From Lichenostomus cassidix (Eukaryota > Chordata > Aves > Passeriformes > Meliphagidae): DNA of 64,000 nucleotides. Where the stretch lies: the NCBI GenBank assembly GCA_008360975.2, contig CM039211.1, positions 6,075,522 through 6,139,521 on the forward strand, written 5' to 3'. This document shows, in pieces, positions 52,093 through 63,270 of the stretch. The notes under the pieces are model-generated. The model worked only from the letters and a program-made list of their open reading frames with translations. It was not told where the DNA came from and searched no databases. A program made the translations under genes and the position numbers. Numbering within the stretch: position 1 is the stretch's first letter; each line of letters begins with the position of its first letter.

Positions 52093-55000
52093 TCTATAAA
52101 TGTCTGAGTGCCTTGGTAACTTGAGAGAGTATGACATCCTTAAATGCAAGCGTATTAGAAAATTTTGCTTCCTACACAATTTGGCTTTTGAAAGGAATGT
52201 CTGAATCAAAACCCAAAAAAGCTATGGAGAAATAGGATTCCATTAAAATTCTTAGTTCTTGCAATTATATGAGCTAATTTGAAATAGATTGTTCAAGTCT
52301 GTAAGGACCTAAACCAGAGCCCAGTAGTTGCTAGGCAGCAGTGCCTTTGCTCTGCAAAGACTCTTCTGTGAATGTGAGGTCAAGGGCAAAAAGTCTTATG
52401 ATGGTTGAGTCAGTTGTTCTGCTCCAATCAACACAAAAGGTATTCTTCAGTGATCTCCAGGGCCAGGAGGCCAGTATCTGACAGACAGGGTGAAATTAAA
52501 GATTTAATAAAAATGGTGACCAGAAGTTTTCTATTTTTTTAACACTAGTAGTTACTTAAAGTTGCAATGGCAACCAAACTTACCTCACACAGAACAGTGC
52601 ATGCTATACTCAGCTGCACAGAATCCTCTTGAAATAATGTATTATCTACTATATTAGTAAAGAGTGACAGCATGTCCCATCCCCACAGCAGTGGTGCAGT
52701 TGTTAAAATAAAGTAACCATTTAATCTCTAATGCAGTGGCTGATCATTTTCTTACATTACTCTGTAATTATTGCACAGCAAATTGTTCACCCAGGTGGAA
52801 TAATGGACAAGGATGAGTAGTTTTTTAATCTTTCTTCTCTCCTCTCCGAGACTTCGTGCACATTTCCTCCCACCTTTCTCTCCTTTGTCATGCACAGGTG
52901 TGTTTTCAGGTCTGGGAAACCTTGATTTTAATGTATAACTTTGCAGATATGGGTTGCTTATTTTTGTTGCCCCTGACAGGCACAGGATACCACAAGTCAA
53001 GTGGCAAAAGGTCATGGTGAAAAGCTCAGAGTTAAAGCAGCTCATACATAAAAGGAACTGCACATATAGGAAGGAAGATTTCATTTTATATTGAGACCGG
53101 TGGGTGCTACAATTCCAAATGTGACTTTTGACCTGGATGTCTCTGGAGTCAGACTCCAGGATATCTGATTTTAATTCTGAGGAATTCATTCACAGTATGG
53201 ATCTACCCTGGAGCTGCTGGTCCTAGGAGAACATAATGTCTTGTAGCAGCGTTTCAGGGGTCGAGATCCCCAACTTCCCCAACTGTCAGCCTCCAATGAC
53301 CTCAAGTGACAGTCAGGCTCCAGTTTCTTAGTTCTTTGCTGCAGAGAGAGGTTTTTGAAAATCTCATGACCTTCAGTTCTTGCTGGAATTGTCTTTTGGT
53401 TTCAAAAGGCAGGGCATGAAAAAAAACCAGTGGCCAGCAGCACTGGCCAGCATCATGGCTTGAGCAGCACATGCCTTCTCAAAGTTATTTTCACCTATCT
53501 TCAGTTTTATCCCTCAGCAAAGTTTAATTCAAGGATGCTTTCTGTACATATGGAGGCTTCACACAATTTTTAAAACAATTCTGCTGATTTATTTCTTTAA
53601 ATAAAAAAAATCCTACCTGACTGAATAGATGTGTCACCTACAACCCATTAGATGAAGAAAAAAATGCAGGATAGCTGCCTTTTGTGCTTGTTTTTCTCTT
53701 CAGTTTGTCACTCTTTATCTGCTGTTTTTTCTTTTGGAGGCAGGCTAATGAATGACAAGGTTAATAAATATTTGGTCTAACACAGTAAAACCATTTTTAT
53801 TTATTTGCATTCCATTCTGGATCTGTGGGATTAACTGTCCCAGAGAAGTCTTGTGTTGCAGGTGTCCATTCCTATAAATTCTGCTCTGGGCTTGCCATTT
53901 AGGGACATGTAGTTTTGCAAGTGCAAAACCCTACCAGGACTGAGAACCTTAGTTGCAAGTAGCAGAACAAAATCTACAAGAGCACAGACTTTTACGTAAT
54001 TAAATTCTTCCCATTTTATTGACATCGCAAATGAAAGGGATTTCTGCAAGACCCACAATAGCTAGAAGAGAACTCCTTTTGTGAGACAGAGCTCCCAAAG
54101 ATAAGGAAAACTAGACAAAAGGAAAGCATAAAAGCAAAAATCTCCGTGTTGTAGAGGTTTAATACATGACTGCAAAAGAATTATAATGGAAGATTTTTTA
54201 CACAAATTTTGCAACACTGACTGAAGCCCCATTCCAGCTGGGAGCTCACTGAGATCCAATGTGAGCGTCTCATCATCTGTCAAACTGTGGGCAGCTTGCA
54301 AACCAGTTAGATAAATGGCTTCCATCCTTGAAATATTTAAAGAAAACAAAAAAATGCCTTTACCCTTGAGGAACTTTCAGCAGATATTAGCAAACACAAT
54401 TAATCCAGCTGTATGCTGGATATTTGATTTGTGCCATATCAAATGGAGCATTAAATGCATTCCAGAGGTCATGGGCTCTTAGACACAAATCACCTGAGCC
54501 TGTCAAGGAAGATTTGGTGAACACTGGCATAAGAGAGAAACAATAACATGAGCATCTTTGTGATGACAGTTTGTGAGGTATCTTCTGAATTTTAAAAAAG
54601 ACAACATTTTTCTATGTCCATTTTGATCAATTCCTCTTAGATTTTGGCTCCGATTTCACTGACTATTCCCCAGACTCAGTGCCAGCATCCAAAGTCAGCT
54701 CTGCTATAGCCTTCTCCTTAAAACCTTGAAGCAAGAACCAGCTCCTTGTCACCATGGCAATTCCCATCTGTCTTCTCTCTTCAGCCATTTGGCCTCAGGA
54801 TCTCTGTGACAATCCCACCAAGCTCTGCAGAGAAGAGAGCAACAGGGAACTCATCCCCAAAGTTCTCTGTCACTCACTGGACCAGCTGATTGTGAGTGAC
54901 CAATGAACTTCTAAAATGGAAGGACATGCAGTGGAGATGGATAAGGGTCATGTGCTCATGAAGCTCAGGGAATATTTTGGTGTGTGATCTTCTTCCTACC

Positions 55001-58000
55001 TTCTGGAAAGAGGATGCATTTGTGATTGTAAGCATCACTTCAGCACAGGAAAAAAAAAATTGGATTTAGTTGGAAATTAAGTGAAAGGAGGCAGAAGATC
55101 ACACGGAAAGCTTTTATAAAAAGAAAACTGCTTTGCCCCACTACAAACCTTAAATCATTCTCTGCTGAAAATTCCCCAAAGCACATTTTCTGTCGCTATT
55201 GACTGATTACTTTCAAGAATTGCCCCAGAAGGATGACACTGCCCATCCTGTTTCAGCTGCTCAGATATGTCTCTCTGTTCTTCCTCGCCCATGACTTCCT
55301 TGCCTTACATTCCCAAGAAAACCTGTTGATTTTGGAGGTGATGATATTAATCAAACCTACAAATAATACAGCCTGGCAAAGAACACAATGGACCATAATA
55401 TTTGCACATTATTTGGTCTAAATGACCTTGCTCTGATTTCTGGAGGGTCATTTTGTAATTTAATGGTTCAGCTGAATTCCTTATCCTGAAAGATTAAGTT
55501 TCTCATCAGCTCATTCAATAAAGATGGAGCCATTCCAGACCTTCTCAAGATGAAACCAGCCATAAGAATACTGCACATGTATGTGGATTTTCTGAAGTGA
55601 TTACTTTTCTTATCTAATCCTACAGAAAAATTATACTGCTGAAAAACAATTGCTGGAACTGAACTGAAAGGCTGGTAGGTAAAATTTATTACAAAGTATA
55701 AGTTCAATAAAATTATATGTAAAGCAAAACATTAATATTGACAATGACTCTTTACAATGCTACTCTACATCTTTTGTGTTGGTGGCAGAAATTCCTGAGG
55801 GGGTTTTTTTTTCAGTCCCACAATAACAAAAAATGCTATAAAGCAAATTGCAACTGAATATTTTCAACTCCTGCAAAAACCTTAAGCAAAATAGCAGAAA
55901 GAGTTTGAGCTACATTTCCAAAGCAGGGGGTGTTCTTTAATTATTACAGTCAGAGAAGGGAGAAGGAGAGGATTTTTTTGTTGAACAAAAAACCATAATG
56001 GAACCATAAAAATTTATTCTGTTCTTCTCCTGGATGGATATGCTCATATTCGAAACACCATTGAAAATTGAAGCCAAAATTGCAAGTGATTTTTTTTCAA
56101 TCAGCTGTGTTAAACCATTAAAAAGAGCGTTGTTGGTTTGGCTTAAGATGTATCTGAATGAATGACAAGCAGAAAATCTTCACATTCAAAATGATACTTT
56201 CAGTTTCAAGTCAGATTTTCCAGAGGATTCAGAAAACTGGTTTGGGTTTGTTTGATGTATTGGGGGTTCTTTTTCTGTCTCTGAAAGAAGCCAAAAGAGC
56301 TCACACCTTTGCTTAGCTAGCTCAAGGCAAACAGTTCTGAGGGGTCACTTGGTTACTCCTGAAGACACAGATCTTGAATTCTGAGCACTTCTGAAAAGTG
56401 CTTCCTTTATTTTCAGACTCATGACTGAAAATACGTAATCAAAGAAACAATGAAATCAATTTAATTCAGACACTGTTTTGCTCTCCATTAAGCCACAAAC
56501 CTACACTCTACCTTTCTCATTAATACAAACACAGAAACACTGACAGCCTTGGTTTGGAGAAAAAGGAAAACTGTCAGTACCAGCCACCTCATCATGATGA
56601 GAGCAGTCAGGGTTGGCAGAGCTGCTCTGCATTTAAGTCTCCAGCCATCATATTGACTTATTGTATTCACACTACGTGAAAAATGCAAAATAAACACAAT
56701 ATTTACCTCCAAATGAGATACTGTGAATTTAAATCTGTTTACTTGTTTGTCATCAAGGCATTTATGCCAAAAGGGAATGTAACATGAATCCCACAGAAGA
56801 CTCCTTTTTGTCCAAATAACACTGTTACTTTATTGGTCATTTAAAATGAGTTATATATTTCAAATATCTGTGCCTCAGAGCTCTGAGGATTAATATCTAC
56901 ATTTCCTAGATAAATCTAGCTGCCATTTTACATTTCTAGTTCCGTCCTCAGGAAGCAAGATTGTATGAAACAAAGAGGTGAAAATGAAACTTAAAGGTAA
57001 ATCTCTAAAAGATTCTGCACATTTAATCTGTAGAGAACTGATTGTAATTTAATTTAAAATTATTTAAATTAATTTGTAATTTAAAAGGAAAGAAAAATTT
57101 GACATTACACAGCACATACTTGTGATGGAAAATGGTCTTTTAAGACTGCATTATATAATAGATGATAGTAGGTGACACTAGAGCACTCATTCAAATACCT
57201 GATATATTGCAAACTCTATTTTTAAAAATTAAATAATCTAGGCAGTCCAAGTTCCAAGCTCCATCCTCCCAGAGCTAACCTGAGCAGTGTGCAGCTCAGC
57301 CTGCCATCCCCTGAAGGGTGTCTGAAGCCAAGCTCAGATCTTGGCCAAGGACTGTTTTTTGCTCTGTTTTCATGGACCATTTCCCTGCAAACTGAGAAAG
57401 ACAGAAAGCTCTGCACTGCTTTCTGGTTGGCAGCAGTTGTATGACCTGGGTGACCAAGAGGCTCCAGCCACTGTGTGCTGCTGCTCAAAACAGCTTCAGG
57501 CACCATCCAGTGACACTGAAAATATGTTCTGGATGTCTGCACAAGGAAAGACTGATCCCACAGGGACAGGCTGCAGGGCTGTGACCATGCAAGGAGAGCA
57601 AAAATTACAGGAGACATGGAAATTGAGGTGATGTCAAGCAGAAAAACTAGATAAAACTACATTTAAATTCATGTTTTAACAGAACAGATAGAAAAGACAT
57701 TCTGAAAAATAACATCAATTGTAAAATTGCTCAGATGGGAGGAGGAAGTAAAAGGACAGATCATGTCAGTATCATCTGGATCACTGTTCACATGGATTTA
57801 TTTTCACATTTAAATAATCCATAGTGTATTGATTTCATGAAACGTCTCTCACATACGGATTCCAAGCTGTAACAGGATATAACCTGATCAGATGTAACCA
57901 GATGTTACAGGATGTAACCAGATCAGCAGCTTGATCCTGCGCTCTTTATTAAAGAACACCATCCATTGCTTAGTCACATTTTCCTGTCCATGAATCCACA

Positions 58001-59972
58001 GGCAAGTGTGAGGCACCACAGTGAGAAGCAAATTATATGTTAGAAAGGTCTGGAAGGGCAAAAGTTATAGCCAGAAATACAATTTAATTTTGACATCTAG
58101 ACTACAGAAAATCATTTTCAAAGGAGACCAAAGGAAGAACACTTATTTAACTACCACTCACAAATTGAAGGTAAAACTGTAGAAGGCTGAAGGTCTCAGT
58201 TTTGGTTGGCAACTCCTGGTTTTGAAAAGGGGAAATTCAAAATTCAGGCTTCACCTGCTTTACCTTAGACTGGGCAACATAATCCTGGCATATGTCCAAG
58301 TAACTATTACTTGTGAAAATTCTGCTTATAATTAAAAATATCTGGCCTCTCCTGGAATGCCAATGCAAGCCTATTTCCTATGCACATGCTCTCTTCAGAA
58401 GGATCATGTGTTCCTCCTGGCTGGAGTGCAATCCAGTGCTGGGAAGGATTTCTTTTCATTCTTTGGAATAAGCTCCTTTTAAATACTTTTCTTTGTAACA
58501 CTCATTTCATACATTTCAGTGCAGTTCAGTTTGCAAGTTCATGAAGAGATTCAATCTCCTGGCTTTAAAAATTTGAGATGGTATTTTAGTAAACACCAAC
58601 TGGGTGAAAGATTCTGCAATTGTTTGTATTATTGCAAGTCTGGTGTGATTCCATAAAAGTGTTCTTGGTGTAACCCAGCACTTAGCTTGTGGTTGAATTT
58701 CATCAGTGATAGTGGTCCTACTTGTAATTTAATAATATGAAGACTTGGGTGAGAATAAAAATTACAATATTCAGAGTAGAAAGAGGTCAACATTACTCAC
58801 TATTTCCACACAGGTGTCTTTCAGCGACCTGAAAGACCTGTGGTTGGTGGTTGTTGCACCTTCCTCTCTGCTAGCTCGTGACGTGTATCAACAGACCAAA
58901 GACCAGATGAGAAGTTTTGATCCCCTCCTCTTTGTTTGTATAGAGACTATTTCAATAATTCTTTTGTCAAGACCTGGGCCAGAACGCTCTTGGATCAGAC
59001 AAATGACAGCAGTGCTCCTAAGGAAATTTATCGGCTTTCTGAGAACTTGAAGTTAAGGCTTGAGTGGTTGCAATACAAACTATAAAGAGAGTAATTCTTT
59101 AGCAGAGGGGCCTCACAATAATAAAATTCTCCTCACCATTACAGTAACAGTCAGAAATAGAAGTCATCAACTCTCTGTTTTTTTTCTCCCAAAACCTTTT
59201 AGCAAAACACTGTGCAATTTACAGAAAAAAAAAAATAATAGTATCAAAGATTTCAAAAATCAACAGCCCAAGTAAGATTAACAGATTTATTATTTGGACA
59301 TTTAACTCCTTTTGCAGCTGAATTAGAAATCACAGGTTTGATTAGGACAGTGAAGCTCCAGAAAAGGAGAGGTTCAGCTGCCTTGAGTATCATTTACCAG
59401 ATCATGTCAGAAATTCAGACATCCTGGTGCACCTGTACATGGCATTATAGACTCTTCTTACAATTATATAGAAACCTCCCTTTTTTCACATGCATTGACT
59501 TTGAACTACACTTGCTAAACAAGCATTTTATTAAAATGTCAGGTCTCAGCCTCTGAGGCTGCATTAGAAAGGCTGACACAGAAGTCTCTGGCTCCGATAA
59601 TCCCTGGAATCTGTGTGAAATGAAAAAGGGGAGAAAAAGAGCGAGGTAGAAAATGCAAACTTTTAGCTACACTTGGAGCCAGATATATCCTGCTTCTGAG
59701 CCCTTCTAATAATTCACTTTCATAATTCAAAAAATGGTCACCAATTCTTCCTTTCTCATGAGTCAAAAGTGTGCTTAACATTCAGCAACAAAAGCATCTT
59801 CTTATCCTGTTTATTTTAAATCAGACCTACCAGTCTGCTAAAAGTAGAGGTGAAGGAGAACAGAAAATTATGATAAAGTTAGGCCTGTGCCTGAAGTCTC
59901 TTTTTATCTACAAAGTGCCATTACACATTCACTACTATTTTGCCTTTCAAAGTACATTAGAATTCCATAGTT
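52093..59972. other. 7.9-kb noncoding stretch between the paralogs
   Basis: No gene or intact element recognised. It contains AT-rich palindromic sequence at about 57,044-57,086 (ATTTAAAT-type units) and a short degenerate minisatellite at 57,868-57,926. No third RING copy is present: the TGCCATCTGCCAGGA-type RING start occurs only at the two annotated genes. Short open frames on both strands are unsupported. Confidence 0.55.
57868..57926. repeat. Degenerate minisatellite (GATGTAACCA-like units)
   Basis: Units such as GATATAACCTGATCA, GATGTAACCA, GATGTTACAG and GATGTAACCAGATCAG follow each other. TGTAACA at the left and TGTTACA inside are also inverted relative to one another. Confidence 0.7.
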
Positions 59973-60425
59973 CACAGAATCACAGAATCACAGGATGGGT
60001 CAGCTTGGAAGGGACCACAGTGGGTCATCTGGTCCTACCTCCCTGCTCCAGCAGGGCCATACCAGAGCACATAGAACAGGATTGTGTTGAGATTCGGAAA
60101 TATCTCCACTGAGAGAGACTTCACAGCCTCTCTGGGCAATGTGTTCAGTGCTTGATCACAGAGAAATTCTTCCTCATGTTCAGGTGGAACTTCCCAGGCA
60201 TCAGTTCCTGGCTGTTCCTCTTGTCCCAGTGCTGGGTCCCATGGAGCCTGGGCCATGCTCTGAGCCCTCCCGGCAGACACTGACAGACAGGAGTGAGAGC
60301 TCCACTCAGAAGTCTCTTCATGAGGCTGAACCACTCCCTCAACCTTTCCTCATAGGAGAGATGCTCCACTCCCTTTGTTGTCTTAGTTGCTCTCTACTGG
60401 CCCCAGAATCTGCTTCATAATTTCT
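59973..60425 (-). mobile_element. CR1 LINE 3' end, reverse orientation
   Basis: The plus strand begins with three copies of the reversed octamer (CACAGAATCACAGAATCACAGG). It then reads the CR1 tail backwards: TTGGAAGGGACC, CAGCCTCTCTGGGCAA, AATTCTTCCTCATGTTCAGG, TGAGGCTGAACCACTCC, CCTTTCCTCATAGGAGAG and CTCTCTACTGGCCCC. It extends into the end of the former reverse-transcriptase reading frame region, longer than the other CR1 pieces here. The open frames on either strand (60139-60420, 60035-60334) derive from it and are not host genes. Confidence 0.9.
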
Positions 60426-61323
60426 TGCACAAGGCATGGTCAGATTTGTGTCTCTTTAAATCCTCATTGCAATCATCTGCCCATAATCTGTGTTTGATGG
60501 ATTGTCCAACATCACCAAAGGCACACAGGACAGGGCTGGCTGCCATAGCTGACCCTCTAAAGCAGCTGATGAGGATCTGGAAGCCACTGTCCATGCAGGA
60601 GCTTATGTTGCAGCCTTCAGGTGCTGGTCAGGAGCAAAGAGTGTGCAAAGGTTACTAGTGAGGGCTCAGCTTCTCCCTTCGGTTATTCCAGTTTCCCTCT
60701 TGCAGGCTCCTTTAGAGCAGAGTTGCAGCATTCCCAGGAGCAGAATTTACAAAACACAAATATTTAGAGTGAAGCTCCAACTGAATCTTGGAATTATGGT
60801 TTGTCCACATGAAAGTGCTTTAGTGTGGTTGCTTTCTGGCAAGAAGCAAATTCTAAAAGATCTCTGATTTTCCTCCATCTTCTCCCAGGTGAAGGTAAGT
60901 CACAGCTGCTTTTGAGTTTCTGCCCTTGAAGAGACCACTTTGCAAAGGTCACCTGAGCACAGGTTCAGACCACCCTGCACCTAGAGACCTCCTTCTCTCT
61001 GCTGTCTTCAGTGGCCCCTTGCAAGTGCTCAGCACCTGATAGGATGCTTTCCTGTTAGGCATTTCCTTCAAGAACTATTTGCTTTCACAAGTACTCTCTT
61101 TCAACACAGTTTCATGAAATTTCCAACCATTGCCCTCATATGAATTTTTCTTTATTTATGTTATTTCTGCCAGGCACTGGCCCACAAGTGCTGGGTCACA
61201 ACTAAGACCCTGTTTTGAAAGTCTATCCAGAATCAGGTGAATTTTATGCTATCCCCTCAGCTTTCCTTCCAAGTCAATAAATCTGAAGGGGAAACAAGAA
61301 AGCAATAGAGGTTATGAATGGAT
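60426..61323. other. Noncoding stretch
   Basis: No gene, RNA or element recognised between the two CR1 pieces. Confidence 0.5.
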
Positions 61324-61668
61324 TGAGAGCAGCCCTGCAGAGAAGGACTGGGGGATACTGGAGGAGGAAACATTGGATATGAGTTGGCACTGTGTGTTTG
61401 CAGCCCTAAAACCCTTCTGTACCCTGGGCTGCATCTAAAAAGCATGCCCAGCAGGTCAAGGGAGGGAATTCTTGCCCTCTTCTTCAGTAAAACACAGGAA
61501 CAGGTTGCCCACAGATGTGGTGGATGTCACATCATTGGCAGTGCTCAGGGTCAGGTTGGATGAGGGTCTGATGGACCTGCTCTAGTGGAAAGTGTCCCTC
61601 AGCATGTCTGGGGGCTTGGACTAGATGTTCTCTAGAGGTCCCTTCCATCCCCACCCTTTCATGATTTC
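61324..61668 (+). mobile_element. CR1 LINE 3' fragment with internal deletion
   Basis: It begins in the end of the CR1 coding region (GAGAGCAGCCCTGCAGAGAA, then CTGGGCTGCATCTAAAA and CCCAGCAGGTCAAGGGAGGG). Near 61,480 it jumps to the 3' tail (GGAACAGGTTGCCCACAGAT, CTTGGACTAGATG, GAGGTCCCTTCCATCC) and ends at TTTCATGATTT with a single degraded octamer. A full-length CR1 has several hundred bases between these parts, so an internal deletion is visible. Confidence 0.85.
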
Positions 61669-62664
61669 AGGGCACGTGGGACAGGAGGAAAAAGAAATAA
61701 AATGTGATCATGGCACGCAGTTAATGGGGGGATGCTCTAGGGTACAGATGTGAAAGGAACTCAAGATGAACACAGCACCTTGGGGAAGAGTCCCCTTAAG
61801 TATACAGTGCATCTCCTGGAGTATCTGTGGCATTAGTTTTCATATAAAAGAGGGAAAATCTTGGTATTCTGAAATATCAGGTGCTGCCTGCATATTTAGA
61901 CCTTTAAAAGTCCAATACCAAATGAGAAGGAATATAAATGGCATACTTTAGGACGCACTTACTCAAACAAAAAGAAATACGCCTCACAATAACAACACAA
62001 AAAGGTCCTGATGAACAAACTTCTATCTTTTTCCATGTAGATTGCTAAGCACCCAAGTATGGCAATGGACCTCCTTCATTTGCAGAGGTCTGAAAAGAGA
62101 CCTTTGCGCCCTGAGCCAGAGCTATGTGGTGATTGCACACAGCACCCTCAGCTCACACCAGCCAACCCTCAGCTAACAGAGAATGCTTTTCCAAAGGGAA
62201 AAAGAACTGCTTAGGCTGATGACTCCCTGGGATGACAACAGCCAGAGGCAAGAAGGGATGATGACACAGCACAGCTCATGCGGTGATGGATCCTGGGCTC
62301 TCCTGAGTTGTGGCAGGGCTCCTCTGGCTCTTGTACCTCACTCTGGAGGGGCAGCAACTCCAGCTCCTTCCTGCAGCTCTGGGAAGGAGATGAAAGCACT
62401 GGCTTCCAGAAGCACAGAGACATGGGATGCAGAGAGGGACCTGGCACTGTTGGCCAGCAGGAGAGGATGGGGCTAGTTTGAAGCATTCCTTTCTCCTTCT
62501 CTCTGCAGCAAGGGCACAATCCACAGCAGTGGGAGACTTTCACCCAGGGCCAGATAAAAGCACCCAGGTTCTCCAAATCCCAGCATTGCCCAGAGAAAGG
62601 GAGTGACAGGAGGAGGAGTTGTCCAGACACAGGTAGTCCATGCTGATAGGTCCCAGCACTCTGC
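61669..62664. other. Noncoding sequence upstream of the second RING gene
   Basis: No gene supported. The open frames at 62,183-62,476 (plus) and 62,211-62,819 (minus, 202 codons) overlap each other, show no domain, and the latter runs through the promoter homology block, so I treat both as chance. Confidence 0.5.
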
Positions 62665-62943
62665 TCTTCACAGAAAACTTTGGCAAGGGTCAGGAGCAGG
62701 GATGAGACACATGACATGACGCAGGTGGACAAGGGAGAGCAACACGGAAATGTCAAGGTTGAAAACAAGAAGAAAAGTATTTTCTTCTTTCTCCTGACAA
62801 TGTGCACAGGCGGGGACATTGTGACATCACCTGCTGATGAAGGATGATGTCAGTGAGAAGCAGACTGTGACATCACCGAGCTCTGGACTGGGACATGTCA
62901 CTGCTTATATATGGGCGTGGGCAGAGCCAGGGCCAGTCTGGCT
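62665..62943 (+). promoter_or_regulatory. Promoter of TOPORS-like copy 2 with CRE-like octamers and TATA box
   Basis: TGACATCA occurs at 62822 and 62868, and its exact complement TGATGTCA at 62845, spaced 23 bp apart. A fourth related motif, GACATGTCA (62892), precedes the TATA box TATATAT (62906-62912). Transcription would be expected to start near 62,935-62,945, at the block GGGCCAGTCTGGCT shared with copy 1. Upstream homology to copy 1 starts near 62,665. The two exact octamer sites plus one exact complement are better preserved than in copy 1. Binding by CREB/ATF-type factors is inferred from resemblance to TGACGTCA. Confidence 0.7.
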
Positions 62944-63270
62944 CCGTTCTGAGCTCCTACCGAGCGCGACTGCGAGGTGTGGAGGATCGAGCCAGGTTTC
63001 TGTGGTGCTGAGTGGTGCCTGTTCTTGGCAGGTGCCAGTGCCAGACCCAGAGCAACCAGCAGTGTTTGCCCAGCCCTGCCTGCCTGGGGCAGCCGGGCAC
63101 TGCGTGTGCTTGCAGCACTGAAGGGAAACGTCCCCTGCGGCAGGTGACAGGGCTGTAGGGAGGTGGGAGGGTGTCCTTCTCCTTCCTCCCCTCTCCTGCA
63201 GGGTGTGACCCCAGCGAAGGAGAACAGCTCCTGATCCTCAGACCTCCCCAACGTGCTGCAGAGGACAAAT
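62944..63270 (+). other. 5' leader of copy 2, probably containing an intron
   Basis: These 327 bp separate the conserved leader end (GTCTGGCT) from the start codon; copy 1 has only 10 bp there. A strong acceptor-like site (pyrimidine-rich run ending CTCTCCTGCAG at 63,201) and candidate donors (GAG/GTGTGG near 62,976; CAG/GTGCCA near 63,031; CAG/GTGACA near 63,142) suggest an untranslated exon, an intron and a second leader segment. A TGA at 63,232-63,234, in frame with the coding region, shows that the protein does not extend upstream. Confidence 0.5.

Noticed and set aside
49405..61668. The idea that the CR1 tails about 1.1 kb upstream of each RING gene belong to the duplicated unit
   Set aside because: The two tails (49.4 and 61.3-61.7 kb) have different diagnostic middle segments and different truncation, so they are independent insertions; gene homology starts only near 50,530 and 62,665.
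62211..62819. A 202-codon minus-strand open frame upstream of copy 2
   Set aside because: It runs through the promoter homology block, no counterpart is evident upstream of copy 1, and it shows no recognisable domain.
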